Positions 23,741-36,309 of a stretch of DNA of 64,000 nt are shown here, one piece after another (positions within the stretch are counted from its first letter, which is position 1; each line of letters begins with the position of its first letter). The stretch is taken from assembly GCA_914767715.1 (NCBI GenBank), contig OU612072.1, positions 2,482,001-2,546,000 on the forward strand. Direction: 5' to 3'. Under the pieces are notes generated by a model. The model worked only from the letters and a program-made list of their open reading frames with translations, did not search any database and was not told the DNA's origin. The DNA is from Membranipora membranacea (Eukaryota; Bryozoa; Gymnolaemata; Cheilostomatida; Membraniporidae). The position numbers and the translations under genes are program-made.

Positions 23741-24201
23741 CTACAACAAAGATCAATATTAATGAATAATGCCTAGTAACAAATAACCAATGAATAACAA
23801 TCAATAATGAAAAGTTAGTATTTAATAACTCATAAAAACTATTATAATGGCGCGTTAAATTTTTGATGTATAGTTTTTGATTGTTGGTGATGCCATGTTC
23901 AATAATTTGAAATGTTATAAAATCTCTGATGTCTAAAAAAGAAGCAGGGCATATATCACCCACAGGAGGAGGGGTAATGTGACGTTTCTGCCTTAGCAGT
24001 AACCAGTTATCAGAAATATAGGGGTTGTTGTACATTACAGAAGCCAACTAATCAATAATCTATCTATAATCAATTCATTGCAAACTGGCTGAGAGTTATC
24101 AGTAAACACATACCTAGTGTTTGCAAACGTTGAGCAATAGTTATCACAATTAGCAGCCCAAACAACACTGGCAGACTCCTATTGATTTGCAAATTGGCCA
24201 T
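18777..24201 (-). CDS. Six-Ig transmembrane receptor (11 exons found)
   Basis: Minus strand, coding order: 24201-24114 (ATG, hydrophobic signal peptide, residues 1-29); 23740-23369 (Ig-like 1a); 23167-23060 and 22584-22420 (Ig 2a, split by an intron between its two Cys); 22310-22080 (Ig 3a); 21544-21437 (Pro-rich linker); then the second set 21150-20779, 20589-20482, 19987-19823, 19713-19483, and 18950-18777 with Pro-rich stalk and transmembrane helix (core ACIIVIVIIILVWW). Every boundary is GT-AG and phase 1, and matching exons are equal in length (372, 108, 165 and 231 nt). The exons join in frame to about 707 residues. Set b has no signal exon and linker a has no membrane helix, which argues for one gene and not two. 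A cytoplasmic exon must follow; 18086-18019 (stop TAA) is in phase but weak. Function: surface recognition or adhesion, inferred. No family name is claimed. Confidence 0.75.
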
Positions 24202-25379
24202 AACTTCTAGGCAATCCAAGGCACTGAAAAGAAAATATATATTTTGCTCAAATATAGAGTAAAAAGTAAAACATCTGAAACATGTAAGCTGACTCTCACA
24301 ATGGAAGGCAAAAGTATTATAACCAGTTTTTAAGTATATGCCAAAATTCTATACTATATATAAGGGCAAAAGAAAGGTTTACATTGATTGTTGGTGCCAA
24401 GGAAAAGAATCCTCAAGAATTGGCCTTTTCTTATGATGAAGATGATGCTGACAAAGCATTGTCTACATCTCATAAATAATAAGTTGAGAATGTTATTAAA
24501 ATCTGCATGTTAACTGTGTTGAAGAGGACAGAGATAAGAATGTGTATGACGGTTTGCTATATATTAACGTTCAACTTAATTTATGCTACACAATGAGTAC
24601 TAGTACCTATTATTAATTAGTAAAAAAATAATTGAATAACTTTCAATCACCAATGACCTACTCTTTTTGAGGAGGACCTCCAACAAAAGGACAATGATAG
24701 TCAGGATGGGAAGGACAGCCACATCAGTGTAACACTTTCTCTGTGGTAAATTTGAAATCACCAATCAACGGACACTTTGTTTTGATCAATTTTGTTTTGC
24801 GGCCTTTATTCCTTGTTTAGCTTATTTTGGTATACTGCTACAAGATGTGTATTCAATATATGAGAAAAATAAACAAAACTTTCTCTCGCAAATGATAGAA
24901 CAATGCTGAATAGTATATCACATCAATCAACTCCGACAGGTTGGATGCTACATGATATTATAACAAGTTTGAACTAAAATTTCTTAAACTTTTACGTCGG
25001 TGACCTTCAAATATTCCAAGACTGACCAGTAATCGTGTGTCACAAAATGGTAATAATATGAAGTGGAAAAACCTCCGAGCTGAGTGATTCCAATCCTTCC
25101 TTCCTTCAGGTTGAGTAGAAATTATTTCAAGATAAAAGATTATCAAGAAATTCAAATATAATAATGTTCTCTGTTGGTTATTGGAACAACTGCCACATAT
25201 CACCATTGTTGACTATAGTTGAATATTTTTAAGCCTGTCATTAGTGCCCATTTTCTAACCAAGAGGTAGGAGAGTTCTTGGGGCTGGAACAATCGACCTT
25301 TGAAAGCTCCCCCAGCAACTCCTGCGGCACTTATCACCGTGAATGGCAAGCGCTTACTGATTGCGCTATTTAACCATCC
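24202..25379. other. Intergenic, upstream of the Ig receptor
   Basis: AT-rich sequence with no exon recognised. It should contain the promoter of the minus-strand Ig receptor, whose ATG is at 24201; no core promoter element can be assigned with confidence. Confidence 0.4.
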
Positions 25380-26060
25380 CAAAAAATAGTAGATTGATTA
25401 GCAAGCCTGCTACCACTATTCAGAGTACAGACATACAGACATACAGACATGCAGGCATGCAGGCATGCAGGCATGCACACATGCAGATATGCAGACATGC
25501 ACACATGCAAACATGCAGACATGCAGACATGCAGACATGCAGACGTGCAGACGTGCAGACGTGCAGACGTGCAGATGTGCAGACGTGCAGACGTGCACAT
25601 GTGCACACGTGCACACGTGCACACGTGCATACGGACACAGAGACACACGGGCACACAGGCACACTCGCACACAAACACACAGATATACAATACACAGCAC
25701 CTTCAAGTGCTCGTGTGTGAACATGGAACTTGCTCACACGAATATAAATATCATATAGATCAGATTCCGCAGATAAGATGGTAGTGATATACACATCTTA
25801 GAAATGGATTGGCTGACAATCTGCAACAGAGTGACAATGAGCCTATTTTGCACATTCTCTTTTTTTTTTTTCAAATATTCTGCATGTTATTGCTCTACAT
25901 ACCAGTCCAAATGTCTCCCACTCCAATTATAATCATGATATCATTACCAGATTACTAGGAAATTGAGTTTCATCCACCTGCTTTTAATTATTGCCGCAAC
26001 TGCACTCAGGCAAACAATGGGCGACTTTCATCACGCTACAAGGTCGTCAATTTAGTAAAA
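25380..26060. repeat. Dispersed repeat, copy 2, with internal 8-bp satellite
   Basis: Homologue of 60-520. Between the shared parts, about 25430-25682 is a degenerate satellite of 8-bp units such as GCAGACAT, GCAGACGT and GCACACGT. The many overlapping open frames on both strands here are products of the repeat and not genes. Confidence 0.8.
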
Positions 26061-27542
26061 GAATCATTAAAGATCATGTATTATTCTAATTTAAGTCTTA
26101 CTGCAGGGGTCAATTATTTACAGACTGCAGTGTTGAGAAAAAACTTATCAGAGTTTAGTATTTAAAGAATGATAAGGAAAGTTTAGAAAAATTTCAATGA
26201 TCTGCTACCAGGACTATGTTGCCTGATTTAACCAATGAACTAAACTAAAGGTTTAACCAATGAACTAAAGGTTTAGTTCATTGATTTAACACCTCCTGTT
26301 TTTTTATCTAGACCAACTATTGATGGTTTTATTTTGATATTGAAGAGTCATTTTATCAAGATAAGTGATGATTATTGTGAGCATCCACTTTCTTATCAGT
26401 TTTGGATGATGGTGAATGCAAATGAATATATATTCACCATGTAAACAGAGTTTCAGTAAGCTTACTCTCGAAACAAAAACTCTCAAATTAAAAAACGGTG
26501 TTGTTAATAAAGTCCATAATATAAAGGAAAAAGTTTTTAAAACCAATTACATTGTAATCATTATTTCTCATTTTTCATGACACATTTTGACTACCTCTGT
26601 GAAGAGTCATTTTAATGCTGAGCTTTTAAGTTTTTAGTTTCAATGTGAGCATATATTTTATCAGTGGCAATATAAAATGAATATGAATGCAATATAAAAC
26701 CAATCGATCAAATCGATCAGTCCATGGTGAAGTTATATCTATATAAGCTATAATTTTGATATTTCAGCAACACATGAGAATTTAAACTAGGTAAAATAGA
26801 CAGAGAGCTTGAAGATAAAGTAGTGAAAACTGTACGCTTGACTTATAGTGATGTCATAAGTGATGTTTTTTTTCACACTCAAATTCAAAAAAAAGCATGG
26901 CTTCTGAATTGAGACGCTAGTTTTATAATCATCCGTATCGAGGATTTGTTTCATGTTTACCGCCACTCCTCCCCTCCTCCTACTCCTCTGCCTCCTCCTC
27001 CTCCTCCTCCTCCATTATAGGAATTTATAATTTATACATTGATTGAGATTTCCACCATAACCACTACGGCTAAGCATGTAGTAAACAAGTTAGTATGACG
27101 AATCATGTTTATGCCGATATGATGAATACTAATCCTGCAGCTGTAATTTAAATGAAATAAAATCTTTTTATGTTAATGGTCTCAAGTTTTAGCTCAACTT
27201 TTAATATGATCTAATACCATGAAAACTTTGATGTATTGGACAAAATATTACTTTACTGTCAGTCTTGGTTTGTTTGTTGATTGTTGTCAAAATCACTAGA
27301 CATTATATCCATTACTATTATTTTCTTCTTGCTTGGAAAAGAAATTTAAGGGTAATCTTGTATATGCATTCTTTAACTGGAGTTATTTTTCACTTTCAGA
27401 TAAGAAGGTTTTACATTACCTTGACTTGCATAGAAAATATGGCTGAAGGGCAAAGCAAAAGTCAGCCAGTGAGACTAGGGAACGAGTTAATAAACTATTT
27501 TTTTATGATTTAAATTGTCACTTTTGTCTCATCATGTTACAG
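26061..27542. other. Non-coding interval between repeat and Ig pseudogene
   Basis: No gene recognised. A short hairpin built from AAACCTTTAGTTCATTG-like arms lies at about 26215-26290. A (CCT)n-rich tract lies at 26966-27012. No counterpart of the signal or Ig 1 exons of the minus-strand receptor was found upstream of 27543. Confidence 0.45.
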
Positions 27543-30500
27543 GACCAACACAAAACCTTGTGATGACATTCAGTCCAAAACAAATCATAGAGAATCAGAC
27601 ATTCACAATCACCTGTACTTCATCAGCTCCGCTGGGCTTACATATATACCATACGATTTAAATGTATTTGTAGATTAATTTTTCAACATGTTTAATTCCT
27701 TCTGTAAACATTAGGTATTTAACGTATCGTTTGAAGACATTGGTCAGCTATCATAGGAAACAATCTGCTCTATTGAGCGTTCTCTTCTCTCTATGAAAAA
27801 TAACTAACAAAATGGGCAAATAAGATTTCGCTGGTTGACTAAGTGTTATATTTGTTTGACTTAATACTTAGCGTCATTGAAGGATTTGATAGCATGATAG
27901 GCTGAGAACATTGTGAATTTTTGGTAAAAATGTTATAAGATCAAACATGGTCTAAATGAAATATCTCATAGGAAGAGCCAAGAAGGATTCAATATAAAGA
28001 GGCAGAAAATAGTTTTCATCAAGAAAAGTCAACCAACACTTGACCCTTATTCAGTTGATATAGCTTGAAAATAAGCAGGTCAACTCATGTTATGATAATA
28101 TCACTTGTGTTGTCAATGATAACATTTGAATGTTGACAAGATTTAAAACTAAAATGTGTGAGTGCTGTCCATAGATTTTCCTATAAAAAATTAAAAAAAC
28201 ACTGATTGCACATTATTTCACAATGTTACCTTGGCCCAACGGTTTACATGGTCGATGGCCTGGAGTGTTTCAGGTCATGTCAGGAAATATCATATCATAA
28301 GGGATGAAATCCGGTATGTTATCAAGTTCAGCCTCTTATGAATTAATTAGGTTGTGATTTGTATTACAGGATTGAAAAAGGCGAATGGGTACACCGCAAT
28401 ATATGATCAAAAATATACTCCTACTGTGGAAGATAGAGTTGGATTCGATGTTCAATGCAGAGATGCTGTATCTTCAAATGATGTAAAAGTTACAACTGAG
28501 GTGTTCCCAAGATGTAATTACTTATCTTATAGTTAAAAATCAAAAAGTACTAAAACTTTATTTACAACTTGGTTTGATCGGCGGTTGTAACGTTTTGCAC
28601 ATATAACTACCCCAGAATTACTGATTTTAGATATAACAAGAAACTGGAGTCTGTCTGACTACCGTGAGTTGGAGACGACCTCTACCAATTCAATGGCGAT
28701 TTCATGTGATACTGAGGGTCATCCAGCACCAACATACATATGGACATCAAACATAATTAACTTTGGAGCGGTCACGGGGGACACACTGCTGATATCAACA
28801 GATTCTAGAGACAGAGATGATGTGTAGGAGATAACCTGTACAGCATCAGTAGATGGAGTCAGTAAGCATTCAAATTGTTATTCAAGCTGAACGCAGTGGC
28901 TAATTTTAGATATTCTCTCTCTTTGTTTCAATTTAATAAGCTTAAGAGTAACTTAACCCAGCATCAAACATTTATAATTTTTTGAGAAACCTAGTATGAT
29001 ATGCAAAAACTTCTGGGTAACTATTAGTGTATAAAATTTACAATGAAGAAGGAGTTCCTACAAATTGTTGATTCTTATCAAGAACGATTTTCTTTCATTT
29101 TTGACCAAGTGTCTGCTGGTCAGTACATAACCGTTACAGAGCAGGTCCTGTCGAAGTTCTAAAACATATCCTCACCATCGCGCATGTTTTCTTTCTCTTA
29201 CATTCTCTTCTGTGACAGCAAAAAACTCAGTTATAACCCTTACAAATGAACTTTGATTGATTTATTAGCTATTACAAACATTATATGTTACGAGAAAAGA
29301 ATGCATTTACTTCCTCATAAAAGAAGCTTGCAATAGTGTATGGAACTTTGGGTTTGACAAAGAATCTCATTTAGCATGATGACATAACTGCTTTGTACTC
29401 CTACTTCAGAAATCAGTCAGCGATAAAAAAGAGAAGTAATGTGTTTATCCCTATCTATGCTTTCTTGTTGCTTTCTTTTTAAGCTATACAGCAGCCTCTA
29501 CTCATAACATGGATAGTGAAATGTGATGGACCGCAAGCTCAACCTCCACCTCAATCGAGTCCTGGAACAACTATAGCCGCTGTAGTTGGGGCTGTGGCTG
29601 GAGCTTGCATTATTGTTTTAGTCCTTCTCCTTTTAGGCTGGTGTCAAAAATACGAAGGTGAAGATGCTATCCCATCCTATCCCATTATTATAACATCGAC
29701 ACACAGGCCCGCCACTCTTGACAAAAATAAATGTGTGCATGACTTTTTAATTCAATTTTCACCTTTTTCTATTGAAGTGGAGTTCTCACATGACCAGCCC
29801 TTTTATAGTTTATCTTGCTACATTGGAACAACTTCCACTTCACATCCTGGAGCCGATTTTCCAGCAGTTTCTCAAAAATTGACATTTTAAGTTACTCGCA
29901 ACTTAAGTTATTGTTAATATCACTGTATTTATATCTGCTGTAGGGCAACAAAAGATTACTTCGGGTATGTTTGTTGATCGTATATTTGATGCTGGTGGCA
30001 GCAAAATCTCGAGATTTTGCTGCCACCAGCATCAAATATACGCCTCACTCAGTTACTAAAACAACGGGGAAATAATATTAATTTTTTCAAGGAATACCAG
30101 CTAAAGAAGGTCACAGTTTTTCTGTAATAAATGTGACCATCCTACAAAACCCACAATGAGATCTTTGTATGACAAGGAAGAATATATGAGATTCAATTGG
30201 ATAATATTTATTCAAGAATAAGGGGGAATTCTGTCATCCAAAATTATCATGTATTACACCTGTTCAAGTTCAATTACAGAGATTGTATTACTTTAGAAGT
30301 GTTTTGTGCAACAATTTTAGGGTATTTTCTTGTAGTATAGACAAATATTCCACAGTTTAATACCTAGGTAGACAACCGTTCTACCTATCAGTAACTGCCC
30401 ATAGAGCTGTGTTCATGGTGAGTGAAATCCATGTCTAGCTAAATAATTGTAACTGTTGCAGAAGCTGAGAACTTGGTCAAGCATCCTGGCAATAAACATC

Positions 30501-30595
30501 GCCGAAGTCGTAAGAGACACAGAACTAGAAGTCGGGTTGCTACTAGAGATCCTTCAATTTTACGCAGCAAGAAATTGCGCAGATCTCCTTATTAA
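27543..30595 (+). pseudogene. Inverted partial copy of the Ig receptor, with tail exon
   Basis: Exons homologous to the minus-strand receptor: 27543 to about 27650 (Ig 2 first half), 28370-28513 (second half, 21 nt shorter), 28631-28861 (Ig 3, 231 nt) and 29484-29657 (stalk plus transmembrane helix, 174 nt, same length as its homologue). A phase-1 terminal exon, 30462-30595, supplies 44 codons rich in Arg, Lys and Ser (contains NKHRRSRKRHRTRSR) and ends in TAA, giving a basic cytoplasmic tail. Defects: the donor after the first exon (GT in the homologues) reads AT; TAG at 28825-28827 lies inside Ig 3 where the homologues have TTG; and no signal or Ig 1 exon was found. It is most likely a pseudogene, though the membrane and tail exons look well preserved. 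Confidence 0.7.
29979..30042. repeat. Perfect 64-bp palindrome
   Basis: Two 32-base arms are exact reverse complements with no spacer, centred on CTCGAG at 30008-30013. It lies in the intron before the tail exon of the Ig pseudogene. It could extrude as a cruciform, or mark a recent foldback insertion or rearrangement. Confidence 0.97.
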
Positions 30596-33500
30596 GACAG
30601 TGAAGCCTAAATACATTCCGCGATTATTAAAGAAATAAAATCTGTGTGATAGTCTGGTGTTATGGACAAATCTATACTCTGATGAAAAACTGTTAGACAA
30701 TCTTTAAACTTGAGGTGAGACTACACAGGTTATGACATCATAAAATAATTCATTTTGCTCAATATGCAGTCGGCAGTAGTTTACTTTAGGTGCATAATAA
30801 AACCACAGAGTAAGAGTATATCCTTACTCTGTGATAATACATTCATAATGATCATGAATGAGATAAGGTGTTCGGTATCAATCCCATATTCCCTAGCTTT
30901 TGTCAGCTTTTCATAAAAATACACACATTACAGGGTGTTTTCTATAGCCTTTGGTCATCTCTAAAATAATGAAATAATTCATCCAGACTGTAACTTTCGA
31001 GGAGACCACTCTGCACTCTCGCACTCTCGAAGCAGAGTTTGTTCAGCACTGTATAAGTGCTGCTATAGCTATCGGAATGATCCTCACTCAGTACACAGTA
31101 TTTTATGTGCAATTTGTGCAAAAGTGATATCATAGAGCAAATGGTACCTTGGAAACAGATGGAGATGACAACGGAATATCATCAAAAACAACATACTGAC
31201 CAAATATATGTGACCACACAACATACAGGCCTCATAAGAAAAATATAAAGTTTCTGAGTGAATAATTCAGTTATTTCGGTTATCCCCCCCCCACTGTAAT
31301 TTGTTTTCTGGGGGTGTTTCAATTAAAAATAGCCAAAATCACGACCTCAATGAGTGAGCAATACCTGCTAGGGGTTTCGCTTTCAGATCGCTCCGTCATT
31401 AATGCAGCTATATACATCCTGGGTGAGCAATTTGGGAACGATTTTGTCTAATTGAAAGTGAGTGATAACTTTGAGCCATGTGATAGTGATAACTTGCATT
31501 AGTAAAGCATCCCTCTTTCTAATTGAAAGACCCCCCAGATTAACTATTTGCTCTATGATGTGTCTATACGTCAACTGTGATAATACAACAAACTTTGTAC
31601 CCTTGTTCCCATACCCGTCGCGGCAGTAATCAGGTGGCCAACCTACTAGGCTACCATGACTATTGCATCTATAAGTGCATATTATAGGCAATCAAAAATA
31701 GGCTAAGAGTCATAAATATGCAGTTTATGGGAGTTATCTTCGCTTATGGAGAGAGCTCTTTTTATAGGCTCGGAGTATTACTTTCATGACTGTGAGGATG
31801 CTTCATTAGTGACATAGCCAATTACAAAATGGTATGGCAGACTGTAAAAAAATCATAATATCTGTGTTCTGATATTTAAATTTTTTTATTTCAAGCTCCA
31901 TCCCTCCCAACCTCCCTGTAGGATGGAAAGAGGAATCTGTATGTATCTGAAGTTATCGACCTAATATCAATGAGCAGAAATTACAGTATTTTTTCAACCA
32001 TTTTTTCATTGAAGGCCAATTACTACCTAATAACTAAACATATACAATGATTGATTGAAAGACAAGGGAACAGCAGATATTATATGTTAAGGTCAGATTT
32101 GTGATAAAAATGGGTGTGTGAACTTTGAACTGGGATGTTACTTTCATCTGGATTAATGCCGTCGAAATCGGGGATTCTAATTGTTAATAGGTTGGCAATG
32201 TTGGAATTGAATCAGCCTGTGGGATTGTGGGTTTGTTAATTAGCGCTATCAACTCACTTATGAGATGACACAATCTTTAAGGGGTTGATATTCACTGCCA
32301 ATCGATCTGAGCTGCGGTAGATTCTCAGCGGAAGAGCTTTAATGATGAACTTTGTCAGACTTCAGCACTCCACTATTTAATACTGTTATATCACAAGGAG
32401 ATGTATCATTGTGTGTATAATTGTCCTTCTCCTTTAGTTTATTTTTTGCATTGTGCAGTTCCAGAATTTAAGAAAATTAAAGTGATGCAAAAAAACAATG
32501 CTGATATATTTTTAATGTGATTTTCTTTGCAATGAAAATATCAATGTAAAAAATTTACAGTATATTGAGGAATAAGTAAGGGAAGTTAAAACAGTTCTGG
32601 AAGACACGGAAAGGCGAAACATTTTGTTTCACACCGGAAATTATATTGCAGGGTTATAAAACATGCGGGTGATTTCTTAATGTGATTTAGTTTATTTTCT
32701 ATGCATTGAGAATAATTTATTAACTCGAAAATATTCTGCTCTTTCTGATTAGCGGATTTTTTCAACTAATGAGAACCAAAAACACTCATATGATACAGTA
32801 GTGATGTCTTTATGGGTTTCCAATAAATTTCAAATTTAATCATCAAATTTAAGGTGAAACATTTTCGCCTTTTCGCATTTTCCAGAACCCTAACAAAATA
32901 CATGGATGCTTAAAAAGTTTTTAATTCACTTACATTTATCTATGACCACCATTGCATTTTGATGGGAAGGAAAGCATTTTCCATGATATACATTGTTTAG
33001 TGCAGATGTACTGAGTTCTCATGTTATCATCATCAGACTATCTGGTTATGCTGTATACCAGGTAACAATGGTTGACTCTCAAGGTCTAACACTTTAAAGC
33101 GCTTTTAAACAACAAATATATGATTTTGATCTATACAGGCTCAGTGAAGTTTATTTAATTTGAGTTCTGCCCCAACAGTTTCACATCAGTTAGAACACTT
33201 CATATGAGTTTAGCTTCATGCTATTACACATACAGGCATTAAAAATCATCATACATTTTCTTACTTTGCAAAGTATAAACTATTGTTTTCATTTTTTCGA
33301 GTTAGTTAGTCAAAGTGCATTTGTATTATGGTAAGCAGCATTTGCAACTCCATATAAAATTCAATAAGGAATAAAATAATTTATGTACTTAGTAATGTTA
33401 ATTATATACATAGTATTGCTGCCAGATAATTCTATAATAGGAAAACTATTATCGTCCAATATGAGCCCTCTTTATAATAGTAAAATTGTAATGAATGAAA

Positions 33501-34285
33501 TACGTGAAATGTATACGGTAACAACCTAGTTTCTTGCAACATCTGTAAATTTGTAATATCATTATAGGGTAGGAGGAAGCAGGTCGCCCTCTAACTCAGA
33601 AGTGCTCCTAGGTTCGAAACTTACTGCTGCAGTTCTCTGAGCTCAGAGCTTAGTGCTCCATGAGTGCTCCAACCTGCCTGAGTAACATGGTGCTGAGTAT
33701 GGCAAAGTGTGTTACATACCATACATTGTTTAGTACAGATGTACTGTGTCCTTATAATTTTTTTTAGTCAATGATCAACATCAGGCTATCTGGTATTGAT
33801 GTGCTGTTTAAGCATGTACACCTGGTAACAAGGATTGACCTTCAAGGTCTTCATCATTTCCAGTGCCTGTTTCTGGGTTTCCAGGAAGACTCTCATAATC
33901 ACTGGAGGACATTAGGCTGCTTTTACCTAAAGGAGAGGCAACATAACATTCAGTTTGATCGCATTGTGGGCATCCTACTGTATGGTTAGGGTTGATAGCG
34001 TATGGTGAATTACTTGGCCATATTGCCCATATTAGATAAACATGCTAGCAGCATGCGTATAGTACAGGAAGGAAGATCAATTTATCTCTCAGTGAAGAAA
34101 TTGAGGTAAAACAATTGATGATTCCGGCCTATCAGTCTTTGGTCTTTCACGACATATTTTATGATGTGACTGTGAGCATGATGCTGACAGTGAAACAGTT
34201 GTACAATCTCGTAATATTTTAACAACAGATTCCATTTATATCAAGTATCAACAGTCAACAACTATGCATTCCAAAACAAACTCAC
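30596..34285. other. Non-coding interval with degenerate repeats
   Basis: No gene recognised. Bases 32985-33095 and 33720-33850 are related to each other (CAGATGTACTG, CTATCTGGT, TACACCTGGTAACAA-like blocks in order), indicating an old dispersed repeat. The open frame at 33771-33989 overlaps the second of these and is discounted. Bases 33585-33700 contain a GGTTCGAAAC box preceded by an A-box-like stretch, suggesting a tRNA-derived SINE fragment. Confidence 0.4.
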
Positions 34286-36309
34286 CAATCAGATCATAGT
34301 ATTCACCGAGTATATTTCCACCTCTTGTTGAGTATATCTGTGAGAGCAGAATACAGATAATGGGCTTCAGTAACAAATGGATTAAGACAGGTCTGGAAAT
34401 GAATAAAAAATAATATTATGCATATTATATTAGCACTTCAGGTAGAAAACATCAGAGGGGAACACACATAATACAATTGAACACACACTTTACAGTTGAA
34501 AACACATAAAACTAGCAAACTCATGTATGACACATCTAAGTGACCAATCAGAGGTTCACACAACTTGTCATGCTCATATTAGGATTTTTTCAAATCAATG
34601 ATCATTAACCAGTCTGTCAGCGGAACCTAACTCCATTCACCAAACATATTGGTTTCAGCTTCCTTTTTAACTACTTAACTCACATTGTTTGGTAATCCAG
34701 TCTAGAACCTGCCAAAATGATGATGTCATGTATGACGGTAAGCCCTGTCACACCACAATACTATAAAAGATACAAAATATATATAAATTTGATTTGCCAA
34801 TCAAGTCAATTGGACAGGCACAAGAAAAATAAATAGAAAATATTAGAAAGATCATAAATGCCACGAATCTTCAGGGGTGTGGATGACATACACTCATGTT
34901 GTCCTTTGAGTTTATGATGGATGGCCGATCAGAGATATCATTAACCTATAAGTACAAATTAAATAGCTGTCATTTCAATATCACCTATGAGGTAGAAAGC
35001 CTGAGTACCGTTGTCCTAATATGTGGCGGACATTCCCCAAAATTATACTCAGCGATTACAGCCATAGAATATAGCGCAAGAAACATCTTTGTTGAGGCCT
35101 ACAGCCGAATAGTAATCTCCACCTGCTTGGTGGATAGCATTTTGAGGTATAAAAATAGAGAAGAAAAACAGAGTTAAGATTAGATTATAAAAATAACATA
35201 TTATTAGATATATTAAAGGGGTGCTCCCCGTGCTCCTCCTGGTTTTTTTTCACAATCCGGCTTCACTGGGATTTGACCTCGGGCCTCTTGTGCGTCAACC
35301 ACGCTAACCGCTCAGCCACGCCGGACCGCTGGAGCTTATAGATATAAACTGGAGCTGAATTGGTAAAGTAAGCTGTTGTTTAAATTTTTAATTCATTTCA
35401 AGCTTTCATGGCACATATCAGGCAAAATAAGTGTAACCAATATAATAACACACCCTCAACTGGTTTTTCTACACATATGTGGTTGAAGACAGGCCTGTGA
35501 TTGAGCCATTTCTTCTATTTTTTTCCAAAACACTTTTTTGAAAAGTGATATGAGGCACTGGATATGGTTTCTTTTATTTTATATACAATTGCATTTATCC
35601 TTAACACAAAACTGAAGTTTTGTGGATTATCTGCCAATGAGGGCTGTTCTTTTGAAAGTTTTGTGAAAAGCATTAAGGTAGTGATGGCTTTGGTGAATGC
35701 CATTAGATGAAACTTTAGCTGCAAAGACATAAAAGTTGGAGGTGTTTATAAAGTTCATCAAGTTTTAATATAGAGAATCAAGTTTCTTTGTCTTCCTCAT
35801 CATAAATCATAAGTTGTGGACAATATTTTTGGTGTCTCTCCATTTTCTCTTTACCTTTCTTTGTTATATGAGGATACCAGCATATGCGTATGATATGACT
35901 GAAAGAATTCTCGCTCTATGTGATCTTTTAAACCTCGCATGAGCGGAGGATTTAGTCCTCTCATAGACATTATCGATATGAGTTTATCATGAACCATATA
36001 ACACAGTGTTTTGTTATGTAATTGTAGCGCCAGAATATTGATGCCAAAATTTGGTTTAATTTCTCTTGACACCACTATATCACATTTTTTACAATTTTCT
36101 TATTGCCGATATACTATAGGTTCAAAGCATAGGTTCGAAGCATAGATGACACATTGATGCTTTTCTGCTATGTAACATTACATGAATAATCAAATTTAAT
36201 TACCATGAGAACAAGGTCTGTAGATGTCCGCATGGCGAGTGATAGTGCTCCAAAGCCAATCAACATACAGCTAACAAAACCTTCTCCCGCCAACTCCCCT
36301 GAAGAGGAC
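34286..36309 (-). CDS. Candidate exons of an unidentified membrane protein
   Basis: Two minus-strand segments look like exons. At 36309-36204 (106 nt) the flanks are TTTTCAG and GTAATT, and 35 codons are open and hydrophobic (contains MLIGFGALSLAMRTS). At 34392-34286 (107 nt) the flanks are TTTCCAG and GTGAGT, with 35 open codons including a helix (LIHLLLKPIICILLSQIYS). A possible intermediate segment at 35098-34993 is open after a TGTAG acceptor and ends in TAG. The phases of these pieces do not all agree, so I cannot assemble one protein. I see only a faint gapless resemblance of the first to part of the OSTC/DC2 family. Treat as a hint. Confidence 0.25.
35254..35326 (-). other. tRNA-like sequence, probably SINE-derived
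   Basis: On the minus strand the ends TCCGGC and GCCGGA can pair as an acceptor stem. An A-box-like TGGCTGAGCGGTTAG and a B-box-like GGTCAAATCCC are at the right spacing. The anticodon arm is poor (stem of only about 3 bp) and no amino acid can be assigned. It is more likely a tRNA-derived repeat or pseudogene than a working tRNA. Confidence 0.45.

Noticed and set aside
18777-24201. Two separate three-Ig genes in tandem
   Set aside because: The second set has no signal exon and the first has no transmembrane helix, while all phases allow one continuous protein. Kept as the alternative if transcripts show otherwise.
25361-25794. Overlapping Cys- or His-rich open frames on both strands
   Set aside because: Produced by the 8-bp satellite; the product would be pure repeat with no unique domain.
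30456-30638. 60-codon open frame
   Set aside because: Wrong frame of the Ig tail exon; the phase-1 frame ending at 30595 fits the splice phase of the membrane exon.
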